Of a stretch of DNA of 64,000 nt, positions 1 to 7,330 are shown in pieces. The stretch covers positions 62,001 to 126,000 of IMG/VR virus record IMGVR_UViG_3300017917_002374, one strand, 5' to 3'. This stretch comes from a virus. Below the pieces are notes generated by a model. The model saw only the letters and a program-made list of their open reading frames with translations, did no database searches and was not told the origin of the DNA. A program made the translations under genes and the position numbers. Positions within the stretch are counted from its first letter, which is position 1. The number at the start of each line of letters is the position of its first letter.

Positions 1-600
1 GTGCTTCATCTATTTGACATGCTGACCTTGCGTGAGTTTCAAGCAGGACGCGGAGAACATAGACAGATTGATCGCAGTTATACTCTGCAGGCCTGGCATA
101 GTCACATCAAAGACCATATGCCCAACGTGACCACTGTGGGATGGGAACTGGTAGATCTACGTGAAGCTGCTGGCCAAGCTCGCTTTGCTGAGATCAATAA
201 TCTGGCTATACGTCGTGGTTATGAAGGCATTATGATCAAGGATCCAGAGTCTGTTTACGAATGTAAACGCAGCACTGCCTGGCTCAAGCAAAAGCCTTTT
301 ATTGAAGTCAGCCTTACTGTGGTTGGACTGGAAGAAGGTACAGGCAAGAATGCTGGACGTCTTGGTGCTCTAATCGTGGAAGGCGAAGACGACGGTAAGT
401 TCATCCGTACCAATGTGGGTTCAGGACTGACCGATGCTATGCGCGAAGAGATCTGGGCAAATCAAAATGGTGTGCTTGGGCAGATTGTGGAAGTGCGAGC
501 AGATGCTGCCACACAGAATCAAGACAGTAACGGAGAGTGGAGTCTACGTTTTCCACGTTTCAAAGGCTTTCGTGGATTTGGTGCAGGTGAAAAATTGTAG
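1..600 (+). CDS. ATP-dependent DNA ligase, C-terminal part
   Basis: Partial gene running in from the left edge; the reading frame is open from base 1, so the GTG there is probably internal. It is the end of a nucleotidyltransferase-type ligase that seals nicks during phage replication and repair. Visible are motif IV (EGIMIKD, codons 75-81) and motif V (WLKQKP, codons 94-99), followed by an OB-fold region with FIRTNVGSG. The adenylated-lysine motif KxDG lies upstream of the window. Compact viral ligases (T7/T4 class) fit the spacing. A run of tiny overlapping genes follows directly. Confidence 0.88.
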   Translation: MLHLFDMLTLREFQAGRGEHRQIDRSYTLQAWHSHIKDHMPNVTTVGWELVDLREAAGQARFAEINNLAIRRGYEGIMIKDPESVYECKRSTAWLKQKPFIEVSLTVVGLEEGTGKNAGRLGALIVEGEDDGKFIRTNVGSGLTDAMREEIWANQNGVLGQIVEVRADAATQNQDSNGEWSLRFPRFKGFRGFGAGEKL

Positions 601-605
601 ATACC

Positions 606-773
606 ATGGCCGAGATCATACCGTTTCCTGGACGCAAACAAATTGACTCGGTAGAGCTGGCACGATTACGAGCCAAACTATTAGAGCTGCATGATTGCAG
701 AGAAGCCATACAAAGAGAAATAAGACTGACCAAGGACCTTATTAGACTGTACGAAAGCGGTGAGAGCAAATGA
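606..773 (+). CDS. small protein of unknown function (55 aa)
   Basis: Starts with ATG five bases after the ligase stop and overlaps the next gene by ATGA. The 55 residues begin MAEIIPFPGRK and continue as a charged helix rich in Leu, Arg and Glu, probably a short coiled coil. I do not recognise a family. Gene order suggests co-transcription with the ligase. Confidence 0.6.
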   Translation: MAEIIPFPGRKQIDSVELARLRAKLLELHDCREAIQREIRLTKDLIRLYESGESK

Positions 774-928
774 CTAGATTAATCATAATTTTTTGTTGTG
801 CAACACTAACAGGTTGTGCTATAGTAAAAGATGCTCGCAACGAACTGCGAAAAGAGGTAGTGGGATTCAAAGACAACTGGGATCGCTATGTACTCAAAAA
901 GGATGCTGTAAATGAACGAACGAATTAA
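770..928 (+). CDS. small lipoprotein
   Basis: 52 residues with a short N-terminal hydrophobic stretch ending in the lipobox LTGC (Cys16), so the mature form would be a lipid-anchored peptide of about 37 residues with a charged helix. ATGA overlap with the gene before. Function unknown. It could act at the outer membrane, for example in superinfection exclusion, but nothing in the sequence proves that. A second, better candidate for the outer spanin lies at 46485. Confidence 0.6.
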   Translation: MTRLIIIFCCATLTGCAIVKDARNELRKEVVGFKDNWDRYVLKKDAVNERTN

Positions 929-1217
929 AGAACTAGAAAAACAATGCTGGAGTCATCGAGTTAATGGTACTCTAGTAGACGGGCAATTACATTTTGATAC
1001 AAAAAAGTTCGCCGAGTTAATAGCCGAGTATTGTGCCCAATTATGTGGAAGTCAAGCAGATAAGAAAAACATTCGCAATGCGTTTGGAATATCTGTTGGC
1101 AGCGATGTAAAATATCCTGGACCAGAAGCACACAACAGCGTGGTATCACAATACACAAGAGAATACAATATACCTAAAGTCTTGACATTAGATAAAGATG
1201 ATAGCAAAATAGTGTAG
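912..1217 (+). CDS. conserved small phage protein (101 aa)
   Basis: Starts MNERIKELEKQC, overlapping the lipoprotein gene by 17 bases in another frame. The N-terminal half is helical (KFAELIAEYCAQLCG). Openings of the form MNERIKEL recur in small proteins of T4-like aquatic phages as I remember them, but no function is known to me. Confidence 0.62.
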   Translation: MNERIKELEKQCWSHRVNGTLVDGQLHFDTKKFAELIAEYCAQLCGSQADKKNIRNAFGISVGSDVKYPGPEAHNSVVSQYTREYNIPKVLTLDKDDSKIV

Positions 1218-1228
1218 GAGACATTTTT

Positions 1229-1360
1229 ATGAAACTAGGAATTATAGTACTAGGTTTATTTGTTTTGATAGGCTTGTTTTTGTTTGTTTGGTATCATATT
1301 GAACGCATGCAAGACGAGCTTGAACAAATAAATCATTTGGATCATAAGGACCAAACATGA
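1229..1360 (+). CDS. single-pass membrane peptide (43 aa)
   Basis: ATG preceded by a GGAG ribosome site 9 bases upstream. Residues 4-22 form one hydrophobic segment, followed by an acidic and basic tail. Function unknown. Overlaps the next gene by ATGA. Confidence 0.55.
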   Translation: MKLGIIVLGLFVLIGLFLFVWYHIERMQDELEQINHLDHKDQT

Positions 1361-1527
1361 TAGCAGAAATGATTATCTGGGGATTTTTTAGTGCGTGTGG
1401 ATGGCTCACCGCCAACTGGATCAAAGAAGAAATATGGCCTGAACCGCCTGCTCAACAGCAACCTGCAGAAAAAGCCGAGCAAGGAGTAAATACCAAAAAG
1501 GCCACTTCAAATGACCCAGGACGATAA
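1357..1527 (+). CDS. small membrane-anchored protein (56 aa)
   Basis: ATGA overlap with the previous gene. An N-terminal hydrophobic segment (residues 1-20, with WGFFSACGW) is followed by a Pro/Gln/Glu-rich hydrophilic tail. No family recognised. Its 3' end overlaps the next start. Confidence 0.5.
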   Translation: MIAEMIIWGFFSACGWLTANWIKEEIWPEPPAQQQPAEKAEQGVNTKKATSNDPGR

Positions 1528-1723
1528 AGAAATCAAAGCACAGTTAAAGAAACTTAAACCCAAGAAAAAGTTAGCAGTGCCCGCAGAGTTTTTGGACAAT
1601 GCCAAAAGCTACGAAGACAAATTGGGATTGGTACAAGTGTTAACAGAAAAAGAAAAAGGCCGTGTGCTGTTGATCATCAAAAGCATGCTAGCCGATGCAG
1701 TTAAATCAAGAAATCGTAAATGA
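1511..1723 (+). CDS. small protein of unknown function (70 aa)
   Basis: Begins MTQDDKEIKAQLKKLKPKKK; the Lys-rich N-terminus is followed by a helical region ending RVLLIIKSMLADAVKSRNRK. Strongly basic, so nucleic-acid or protein binding is possible. Overlaps its neighbour by ATGA. Function not assigned. Confidence 0.58.
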   Translation: MTQDDKEIKAQLKKLKPKKKLAVPAEFLDNAKSYEDKLGLVQVLTEKEKGRVLLIIKSMLADAVKSRNRK

Positions 1724-1947
1724 AAAAGAAAAGAGAACTTGCTGCCAGCAGAGAAGATGATTCAGGCACTGTGATTTTTCGTGCCGGCAACTGGTTAGAT
1801 GATGACAGCGAAATGTTGAAAATTGCCAAGGACGGTTTTTGGGTTAGAGGTGTGAAAGTACCACAAGACGAACGTGAAGCCCAGCATGTGTACAGTGCAT
1901 TTAAAGAATGGTTGACCTGGTCAGCCTTGTCAAGGAAAAATCAATGA
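1720..1947 (+). CDS. small protein of unknown function (75 aa)
   Basis: ATGA overlap with the upstream stop. It contains FRAGNWLDDDSEMLKIAKDGFWVRGVKVPQDEREAQ-like blocks and a C-terminal helix rich in Trp (FKEWLTW). I take it as a conserved hypothetical of this phage group; no function can be read. Confidence 0.6.
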   Translation: MKKKRELAASREDDSGTVIFRAGNWLDDDSEMLKIAKDGFWVRGVKVPQDEREAQHVYSAFKEWLTWSALSRKNQ

Positions 1948-2171
1948 GTGTAACCAATCAAAATGTAAAACGCATAGGCCAAGAAGTTGGCATATACATG
2001 GAACGAGAATTTCCCAGTACTCTGCCTAACATGGCTCTTCCTGCGGTTGAACGTATGGCAGAACATATCATACGAGAAATTTTGCAGGATATTGAAGCAG
2101 ATGAAACACTGGGCACAGCAAGACATGACACAGTAAGACGCCTAGCAGACACCTGGGGCGTTCAACTATGA
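1944..2171 (+). CDS. small protein of unknown function (75 aa)
   Basis: The start is placed at the ATG at 1944, which overlaps the preceding stop by ATGA, rather than at an upstream in-frame codon at 1908. Mostly helical with two acidic helices (AVERMAEHIIREILQDIEAD). No domain recognised. Confidence 0.58.
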   Translation: MSVTNQNVKRIGQEVGIYMEREFPSTLPNMALPAVERMAEHIIREILQDIEADETLGTARHDTVRRLADTWGVQL

Positions 2172-2467
2172 AATGGTTTAATGACTGGTTTGCTAAAAAA
2201 TGCGAACAAGCATGGAACGAAGCTCGTGCAAACAAGATAGAAAAAGGTACAGGCATACCCAGCATGCCTGTACCATCTCATACTCCAAACTCTTCTCCCA
2301 ATCTCGTATTCAAAATGTACAGAGCCAACAATGGCTTTGTTATGGAAGTAGGACGCCAGGATCGGCGTCATATGGATACCACATACGAAATGTACTTGAT
2401 AGCAGACGGCGAAGACCTTGGTGACAGTATAAGTAAAATTATTACCGTGGAGACCTTGAGAATTTGA
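2168..2467 (+). CDS. hypothetical protein (99 aa)
   Basis: ATGA overlap with the upstream gene. An N-terminal amphipathic helix (MKWFNDWFAKKCEQAW) leads into a beta-rich second half (NGFVMEVGRQDRR, TYEMYLIADGEDLG). This looks like a small conserved protein of T4-like marine and freshwater phages; function unknown. Confidence 0.6.
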   Translation: MKWFNDWFAKKCEQAWNEARANKIEKGTGIPSMPVPSHTPNSSPNLVFKMYRANNGFVMEVGRQDRRHMDTTYEMYLIADGEDLGDSISKIITVETLRI

Positions 2468-2661
2468 AAACTCGGTGGACAGTCAAAGTTGAAGAAGATC
2501 CATTCACAGGAGATCTCATGCTGCCTTTGCCCTATGAGCTGATTGAACTCAAGGGGTGGAAAGCAGGAGATACCTTGATCTGGATAGACAATGGCAACGG
2601 TACATGGAGTATTGAAAAAAAGATAGTCGCCCACGATGTTAGAAATAACCCAATAGAATGA
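2464..2661 (+). CDS. small AbrB/MazE-like protein
   Basis: Uses a TTG start overlapping the upstream stop. The 65 residues read as beta strand, PLPYELIELKGWKAGDTLIW, then strands, which resembles the swapped-hairpin AbrB/MazE DNA-binding fold (L-P-x-E-L...L-x-x-G-D-x-L). A small DNA-binding regulator is plausible; the family link is inference from pattern only. Confidence 0.5.
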   Translation: MKTRWTVKVEEDPFTGDLMLPLPYELIELKGWKAGDTLIWIDNGNGTWSIEKKIVAHDVRNNPIE

Positions 2662-2867
2662 GTACCACAATAGACACAGTGCAAGAAGTACACAGAATAG
2701 TACCTACTCCAGATGGGTACAGAGTAGAACGCAGAGAATACAGAACCAGCGAGTACGAACAAGGCGGCACTGTGGTACGCACTCAACAGTGGACTTATGA
2801 AATATACAATCGTTATGGGCAGTTGGAATCAGGTCCTGCTGCGCCCAGCGTGAATATAAATACTTGA
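2658..2867 (+). CDS. small protein of unknown function (69 aa)
   Basis: ATGA overlap with the previous gene. Beta-rich, with YRVERREYRTSEYEQGG and QQWTYEIYNRYGQLESGP. A perfect TATAAATA late-promoter box lies inside its last codons and serves the next gene. Confidence 0.55.
   Translation: MSTTIDTVQEVHRIVPTPDGYRVERREYRTSEYEQGGTVVRTQQWTYEIYNRYGQLESGPAAPSVNINT
2855..2862 (+). promoter_or_regulatory. T4-type late promoter TATAAATA
   Basis: Perfect match to the T4 late-promoter octamer, which is read by RNA polymerase carrying the gp55-type sigma factor. In T4 the transcript starts six bases after the last A, here about 2868, giving a 17-base leader with an AGGAG ribosome site before the ATG at 2885. 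Confidence 0.65.
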
Positions 2868-2884
2868 TCAATAGGAGATCAACC

Positions 2885-3097
2885 ATGAAAAAAGAATTAC
2901 TTGTAGGTTCAATGATACTGTTCTTGTTGTTTGCACCGCTAACCAATGCTGCTTTTGCTGCCGAAACTAAAAAGGTTTGCATGGAAGACAATGGCAAACA
3001 AGTGTGCCGTACCATCAAAGTACACAAAAAAGCAGAAAAAGTCACTGAAGGTTCCCCAACTGATCCGGTAAAAAAAGACGACAAGAAAAAGAAATAG
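2885..3097 (+). CDS. secreted small cationic protein
   Basis: The ATG at 2885 is chosen because AGGAG lies 8 bases upstream; an in-frame TTG at 2864 is less likely. Residues 1-29 form a Sec-type signal peptide with a hydrophobic core (ILFLLFAPL) and a likely cleavage after AFA. The mature part of about 43 residues has two Cys (VCMEDNGKQVC) that could form a disulphide, and a Lys-rich tail. Driven by a late promoter. The role in the periplasm is unknown. Confidence 0.62.
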   Translation: MKKELLVGSMILFLLFAPLTNAAFAAETKKVCMEDNGKQVCRTIKVHKKAEKVTEGSPTDPVKKDDKKKK

Positions 3098-3108
3098 TAT
3101 TTTTTTGC

Positions 3109-3654
3109 ATGTATCAAAAACTAAATTTTCAATTAGAAAATATTGATATTAGTAGAATTAAAGGATCGTTTATGGAAGGATACGGTCCTTTTTTTCGCTC
3201 TTACGAAATAGCAGATCCAGAATATCTTAATGACTTAATTAAAAACAAAATAAGATTTCATATTCCATATACCAATTGTTCATTTACCACAGTATCACAC
3301 AAAGGAGTGACAGATCCTCATATAGATACATCTATGACTGCTTTGAACTACTATGTTAATTCGTCTTCGGGCGAAACCACTTTTTACAAAGCAATAGATC
3401 CTAATTTACGAGAAATGACTCCACAGTTGTTAGGACAAGGCAATCAAGCAATTAGTGAAACGTATAGATACGATATTAAAAATTTAATCAAGATCGGAAG
3501 TTTTGTTAGCAACAATAATGAAGCATGGCTCTTAAATGTTCATACAATACACAATGTAACCAAACTTCCATTATCACCTCATAGAACCATTTTGCGTTGG
3601 TTGTGGTACGACGTGCCTTTTGAGGAAGTGTTATCTAGTATTGAAATTTTATGA
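3109..3654 (+). CDS. 2OG-Fe(II) oxygenase-like protein
   Basis: 181 residues with the signature of the double-stranded beta-helix dioxygenases: H71-x-D73 (DPHIDTS), a distal His148 (HNV) and a nearby Arg (159 or 163) suited to bind 2-oxoglutarate. This predicts an Fe(II)- and 2-oxoglutarate-dependent hydroxylase; the substrate is unknown. It overlaps the following glycosyltransferase gene by ATGA, so it may act on the same glycan or on a nucleotide sugar. Base composition is clearly AT-richer than the flanking genes. No Shine-Dalgarno sequence is visible. T4-like aquatic phages often carry such oxygenases. Confidence 0.68.
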   Translation: MYQKLNFQLENIDISRIKGSFMEGYGPFFRSYEIADPEYLNDLIKNKIRFHIPYTNCSFTTVSHKGVTDPHIDTSMTALNYYVNSSSGETTFYKAIDPNLREMTPQLLGQGNQAISETYRYDIKNLIKIGSFVSNNNEAWLLNVHTIHNVTKLPLSPHRTILRWLWYDVPFEEVLSSIEIL

Positions 3655-4751
3655 TACGTAAAGTTAATCCAAATCATACATTAAGTGTTGAAGAAATGTC
3701 TTGTTATTATCAAGAGACAGAATCAACCTACAATCTAAACACCGGTACGTTTTTTCTTAACACAAGTAACCACAATCTTCCTCCGCATTTTCCTAATGGA
3801 CTTTTTAATTTTTTCTATCTAAACAAAATTAATGGTGAAATAAATTTTCGTATTCCTGTACCTAAAAATCCTGAACTAAACTCTCGTAGAGATAATATAA
3901 TTAAAGCCATAAACGCAGCAAACGAAAAATATTCAATTCCAGATTTTTCGTATGTGATTGTGGGCTACGACGACCGTCCGGTATATACATACATGTTTGA
4001 TGAAGTTCAAGACACAAGATGGTGTAATATACCTAACAGTTCTAACCAACGAATAGTGTTATATCATCCAGAGGCACACACTGAAAAAAATCTATTAAAA
4101 GATTTTTCTTCTCGCAATACATGGTATCCTGTGCTGTCGCCGTGCACCGGAAGAAATATGTACTCTGAAACTATTCCGGATTTTGTCTATCACGGATGGG
4201 AAGAACTAAATGTAGACTACAATGAAATAACCACATGGCTATTGAATTACAGACATCCGCCGGAAACCAATCTAATGGGCTGGCGAGGATCTGATAACAG
4301 TGCCCGAGAATTAAACACTAGAGCACAGCTTTGCGCTATAGGTGCACAAAAGGGTTGTGATTTCAAGTTTATAAATCATGTCAACAGCAACACGGAAAAC
4401 TTTATGACCATCAAAGACATGGTTAAAAAATGGCGGTATTTGATTGATGTTCCAGGATTTGGATATTCGGGACGTGTGAAAATTCTTTTACATGCTCCGC
4501 GGGTGTTGTTTATTGCCTATAGAGATTACCAAGAGGATTTTTATCAATTGTTAAAGCCATGGAAACATTTTGTTCCGCTGTCTTCGGATCTTACTGACTT
4601 TGAACATCATCTGAGTATCATACAAAATAATCCAGAACTAGAAGCAGAAATCATAGCCAATGCTCAGGAATTCTCTAGAACATATCTCACACAAGAAGCA
4701 GCAATAAAACGCATGTCAAATGTGTTTGGTCTGGTAAATCAACTCAAATAA
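3651..4751 (+). CDS. GT90/CAP10-like glycosyltransferase
   Basis: 366 residues. The C-terminal third carries the pattern of the glycosyltransferase-90 (CAP10/LpsA) domain: KWRYLIDVPGFGYSGRVK, then LLHAPRVLFIAYRDYQEDFY, then LKPWKHFVPLSSDLTD, then a helix (IIANAQEFSRTYL). Members transfer sugars such as xylose or glucose to glycans and lipopolysaccharide. A phage copy could alter host surface glycan or decorate phage components. AT-rich like its upstream partner, so the pair looks like a transferred cassette. The N-terminal 150 residues are not recognised. Confidence 0.68.
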   Translation: MIRKVNPNHTLSVEEMSCYYQETESTYNLNTGTFFLNTSNHNLPPHFPNGLFNFFYLNKINGEINFRIPVPKNPELNSRRDNIIKAINAANEKYSIPDFSYVIVGYDDRPVYTYMFDEVQDTRWCNIPNSSNQRIVLYHPEAHTEKNLLKDFSSRNTWYPVLSPCTGRNMYSETIPDFVYHGWEELNVDYNEITTWLLNYRHPPETNLMGWRGSDNSARELNTRAQLCAIGAQKGCDFKFINHVNSNTENFMTIKDMVKKWRYLIDVPGFGYSGRVKILLHAPRVLFIAYRDYQEDFYQLLKPWKHFVPLSSDLTDFEHHLSIIQNNPELEAEIIANAQEFSRTYLTQEAAIKRMSNVFGLVNQLK

Positions 4752-4765
4752 TTTTACCAAACTTC

Positions 4766-4794
4766 TTGCATGCCCAACAAGTTCTTGCTATAAT
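4766..4794 (+). promoter_or_regulatory. sigma70-type promoter
   Basis: TTGCAT (4766-4771), a 17-base spacer, then a perfect TATAAT (4789-4794), expected start near 4801. It lies in the only sizeable gap here and reads into the HTH gene at 4844. Confidence 0.68.
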
Positions 4795-4802
4795 CACTGC
4801 AT

Positions 4803-4817
4803 GCTGCTGATAGCAGC
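4803..4817 (+). promoter_or_regulatory. hairpin at the 5' end of the HTH transcript
   Basis: GCTGCT-gat-AGCAGC, a perfect 6-bp stem two bases after the predicted transcription start. It could protect the RNA end or tune translation; the GAGG ribosome site downstream (4829) is left free. Confidence 0.45.
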
Positions 4818-4843
4818 TACTTTATATAGAGGAAACTATTCTT

Positions 4844-5125
4844 ATGAAACGTATCAATCCTGAAACCAAGACCTTCAAGGTCCTTGAAGCTCTCAAAAGC
4901 GGTCAGAAACTCACAGCCGCACAAGCTCGCAAGCGTTTTGGTGTAAACAACCTTGCAGCTGAAGCCAGCCGTATTCGTTACAACGGCTATGCTATCTATG
5001 CTAACCAGCGCCATGCTGCTAACGGTACTGTTGTTACCGAGTATGAAATGGGTCGCCCCAGCCGTGAGGTTGTAGCACTAGGACTCAAAGCCAAGGCACT
5101 TGGTTATACCATGGAAGATCTGTAA
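4844..5125 (+). CDS. small winged-helix/HTH protein
   Basis: 93 residues, basic. KVLEALKSGQKLTAAQARKRFGVNNLAAEASRIRYNGYAIYANQ reads as a winged helix-turn-helix (helix, turn, recognition helix at about 26-42, then a wing). Probably a DNA-binding regulator. It is its own transcription unit: sigma70 promoter, 5' hairpin and GAGG site upstream, and a strong terminator 20 bases downstream. This suggests an early, tightly bounded product. Confidence 0.62.
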   Translation: MKRINPETKTFKVLEALKSGQKLTAAQARKRFGVNNLAAEASRIRYNGYAIYANQRHAANGTVVTEYEMGRPSREVVALGLKAKALGYTMEDL

Positions 5126-5144
5126 AAGGATCCGGCAGTAACTC

Positions 5145-5169
5145 AAGGCGCTACGGCGCCTTTCTTTTT
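5145..5169 (+). terminator. Rho-independent terminator
   Basis: AAGGCGC-TACG-GCGCCTT stem-loop (5145-5162) followed by TCTTTTT. The cUACGg tetraloop is unusually stable. Ends the HTH unit. Confidence 0.85.
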
Positions 5170-5176
5170 GGCTCAT

Positions 5177-5184
5177 AATAAATA
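5177..5184 (+). promoter_or_regulatory. late-promoter box AATAAATA
   Basis: Matches the T4 late octamer at 7 of 8 positions. With T4 spacing the transcript starts at 5190, the A of the next gene's ATG, giving a leaderless message. No Shine-Dalgarno sequence is present. Confidence 0.5.
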
Positions 5185-5189
5185 TTTTT

Positions 5190-5561
5190 ATGGGTGCAGA
5201 AGTGTTTAATCCTGTATTCAATCTTGAACGGGATATAAGGCGTACTTGGTGGATGGTAGAACGCATCCGCGAGGATACTGTTTACGCTCAAAATTTATAT
5301 GCTGCCTGTTGTAACAATGTGTATGGTCCGCATGATGTTTGGGCCATACTGAAAAATGTCACTTGGAGTTGCGGCTGGAGATATGCCAGTAACATGGTAG
5401 CTGAAATCTGCGGCAGACAGTACAGTGATTTCTATTGCAGTGGGGTACAATTGTACAATCCAGATTATGTGCCAGAAAGTGTGGTAACCCCAGCCATACG
5501 TAAAGATTTTGAAAACATAGGCTGGATTCTAGTTGACTCAAACGTGCGTCCTGTAGTATAA
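5190..5561 (+). CDS. hypothetical protein (123 aa)
   Basis: Aromatic- and Cys-rich protein (MGAEVFNPVFNLERDIRRTW at the start; LYAACCNN and WSCGWRYASNMV inside). No family recognised. Follows a terminator and a late box that abuts the start codon. Confidence 0.62.
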   Translation: MGAEVFNPVFNLERDIRRTWWMVERIREDTVYAQNLYAACCNNVYGPHDVWAILKNVTWSCGWRYASNMVAEICGRQYSDFYCSGVQLYNPDYVPESVVTPAIRKDFENIGWILVDSNVRPVV

Positions 5562-5562
5562 T
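5533..5562 (+). promoter_or_regulatory. sigma70-type promoter
   Basis: TTGACT (5533-5538), an 18-base spacer, TATAAT (5557-5562), inside and just past the end of the upstream gene; expected start near 5569, 18 bases before the phosphoesterase ATG. Confidence 0.6.
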
Positions 5563-5586
5563 AACACTTTAAGAAAGAATCATATC

Positions 5587-6420
5587 ATGCGTGTCAATGT
5601 AATCTCTGACCTTCACCTGGAATTTGGCGATCTAGAACTGCCCGGCGGCGATGTTCTAGTGCTCAGTGGTGACGCATGCGAAAGCCGTACCCTGCGCAAG
5701 TACAAGTATGATCCTAACAATCTCATGACCGAACAAGGTAATCCCAAGCGTATGGATCGTGCTGCTCGTTTCTTCAATGAAGAAGTGACCAAGTATCGTC
5801 GGTGCATTTATGTAATGGGCAACCACGAACACTATCATGGCAAATACCACAAAACCTGGCACGAGCTAATTGCAGAAATGCCTGACAATGTGGAAGTGTT
5901 GGAACAGCAACACACAGAGATTGATGGTGTGTTGTTCCTGGGTGCCACACTATGGACCAGCTGTAACAAAGCAGATCCCATGACGCTCATGGTGTTGAAG
6001 AATGGCATGAACGACTATCGCGCTATCACCTATCACGATCGTACCAGAGGGGTGTATCGTAAACTGGATCCACAGGACACTCTAGCTGAGTACAGCAAGA
6101 CTGTGCAATACTTCAGACTCATGTGCGAACAGAATCGCGACAAGAAGATTGTGGTATGTACTCATCATGCACCCAGCTTTCAAAGTGTGCATGAGCACTA
6201 CAAACATGATCGTGAAATGAATGGCGGATATGCGTCCGATCTTACAGATTTTATTCTTGATCAAGAAAATGTTCTGTTCTGGACACATGGTCACATGCAC
6301 GACCCAAGTGACTACATGGTGGGTCAATGTCGCGTGATATGCAACCCACGTGGCTACAATGGCTATGAACAGCGGGTGAAAGATTTTGATCCCACTGTGG
6401 GATTTGACATCACAGCCTAA
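5587..6420 (+). CDS. calcineurin-like metallophosphoesterase
   Basis: 277 residues with the full metallophosphoesterase motif set: D8-x-H10 (SDLHLE), GD at 28-29 (GDACE), GNHEH at 78-82, THHAPS, and a final GHxH (THGHMHDPSDY). These bind two metals and cleave phosphomono- or diesters. The substrate cannot be told: phage members include phosphatases and nucleases. It has its own sigma70 promoter, suggesting early expression. Confidence 0.85.
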   Translation: MRVNVISDLHLEFGDLELPGGDVLVLSGDACESRTLRKYKYDPNNLMTEQGNPKRMDRAARFFNEEVTKYRRCIYVMGNHEHYHGKYHKTWHELIAEMPDNVEVLEQQHTEIDGVLFLGATLWTSCNKADPMTLMVLKNGMNDYRAITYHDRTRGVYRKLDPQDTLAEYSKTVQYFRLMCEQNRDKKIVVCTHHAPSFQSVHEHYKHDREMNGGYASDLTDFILDQENVLFWTHGHMHDPSDYMVGQCRVICNPRGYNGYEQRVKDFDPTVGFDITA

Positions 6421-6437
6421 AATGGCAAAACACATGG

Positions 6438-6466
6438 TTGTAACAACGATCACAAGTTATTATAAT
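6438..6466 (+). promoter_or_regulatory. sigma70-type promoter
   Basis: TTGTAA (6438-6443), 17-base spacer, perfect TATAAT (6461-6466); leader with AAAGGA before the ATG at 6490. Confidence 0.62.
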
Positions 6467-6489
6467 ATTAATCTACAAAGGAAACTATT

Positions 6490-7071
6490 ATGGCAATCAA
6501 AATCAATCTTCGTCGTGCAGCAGCATTACAAAATGTCCTACATGAAACCATCAAAGGCATTGAAGTAGAACCAAACATTGAAGTGAATGAATGGCAAGAA
6601 CCGGCAGAAATTCTGCAGACTGCCAATGCTCAACTGTTTGTTAATGATTCTCGTCGCAACGATCTCTTGATGAGCATTTACACCATTCGCAGTCTTGTGG
6701 CTACACAAAATGCCATGAGTGGAGTTTCAAGCAAGCTGAGTCACATGGCCTATATTGACAAGCGTATTGCACAACTAACAGACTTGGTAGGCAACGCCAT
6801 CAAGTTGGAATCTCTTGATGTGATCAAGGGACGTTTGGACAAGATTCGCAATCGTCCAGCAGACAGTCGTGCGTCTCTTTATCATAGAGACGAAGATGTG
6901 CGAGTGTGTGTGCTCACTCAAGAACAAATTGACAATATCAAGAGCGTGATCAAAGAGCTTAAAAAGCAAAAGACCAATCTTAACGATGAAGTACTAGAGC
7001 TCAATGTACGCACTGAGATTGAACTCACTCCCGAAGTGGATGCAATTCTCAGCCGTGAAGGGCTGATTTAA
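6490..7071 (+). CDS. hypothetical helical protein (193 aa)
   Basis: Mostly alpha-helical, with a C-terminal segment (EQIDNIKSVIKELKKQKTNLNDEVLELN) likely to be coiled coil. It has an AAAGGA ribosome site. I believe homologues occur in T4-like aquatic phages, but no function is known to me. A structured non-coding stretch begins three bases after its stop. Confidence 0.65.
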   Translation: MAIKINLRRAAALQNVLHETIKGIEVEPNIEVNEWQEPAEILQTANAQLFVNDSRRNDLLMSIYTIRSLVATQNAMSGVSSKLSHMAYIDKRIAQLTDLVGNAIKLESLDVIKGRLDKIRNRPADSRASLYHRDEDVRVCVLTQEQIDNIKSVIKELKKQKTNLNDEVLELNVRTEIELTPEVDAILSREGLI

Positions 7072-7073
7072 AT

Positions 7074-7150
7074 CCTGGACTGATGTTCAGGTAGGGCAGC
7101 TCTGTCTGTCCTTGATCTTGTGAGGCTAGAGAAGAGAGAAAACTTCTAGC
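7074..7150 (+). ncRNA. candidate structured RNA with three hairpins
   Basis: Three consecutive stem-loops directly after the upstream stop: CCTGGAC-TGAT-GTTCAGG (7074-7091, 7 pairs with one G-U), GGGCAG-ctctgt-CTGTCC (7094-7111, 6 pairs) and GCTAGA...TCTAGC (7125-7150, 6 pairs). None has a U-run like a terminator. No tRNA T-arm or known riboswitch is visible. It could be a 3'-end-derived small RNA or a processing/stability element. Confidence 0.42.
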
Positions 7151-7208
7151 AATCCTCTTAAAAAGGACTGCGAACTTACGCTGGTTTGGTGGAGCGCACT
7201 AATTAAAT

Positions 7209-7274
7209 TTGTTAATTGTCTGCGCACAATATCAAACATGATTGCTAATTGCTTGTTGCTAATTGTCCTTTGCG
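7209..7274 (+). repeat. AT-rich imperfect direct repeats
   Basis: TTGCTAATTG occurs at 7242-7251 and 7256-7265, with a diverged copy TTGTTAATTG at 7209-7218. Two copies are followed by TGCG within a few bases. The surrounding 7200-7330 is AT-rich and gene-free. It could be a protein-binding array or an origin-like region, or chance in AT-rich DNA. Confidence 0.4.
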
Positions 7275-7330
7275 TATTGTTCTGTTTTCCACTTGCTGCC
7301 TCACTGGATCTAAATTTTTAATTTATTAAT

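Noticed and set aside
770-928. Outer spanin (Rz1) identity for the small lipoprotein
   Set aside because: It has no inner-spanin neighbour and no Pro-rich region; a proper spanin pair is at 46033-46748.
1511-1723. Flagellar motor-switch-like (FliM/FliN) identity for the 70-residue protein
   Set aside because: Weak resemblance in a short helical stretch only; not enough to name a family.
7072-7330. tRNA gene in the gene-free stretch (GGTAGGGCAG looks like a D-arm)
   Set aside because: No matching acceptor stem or GTTCRA T-loop at the right distance on either strand.
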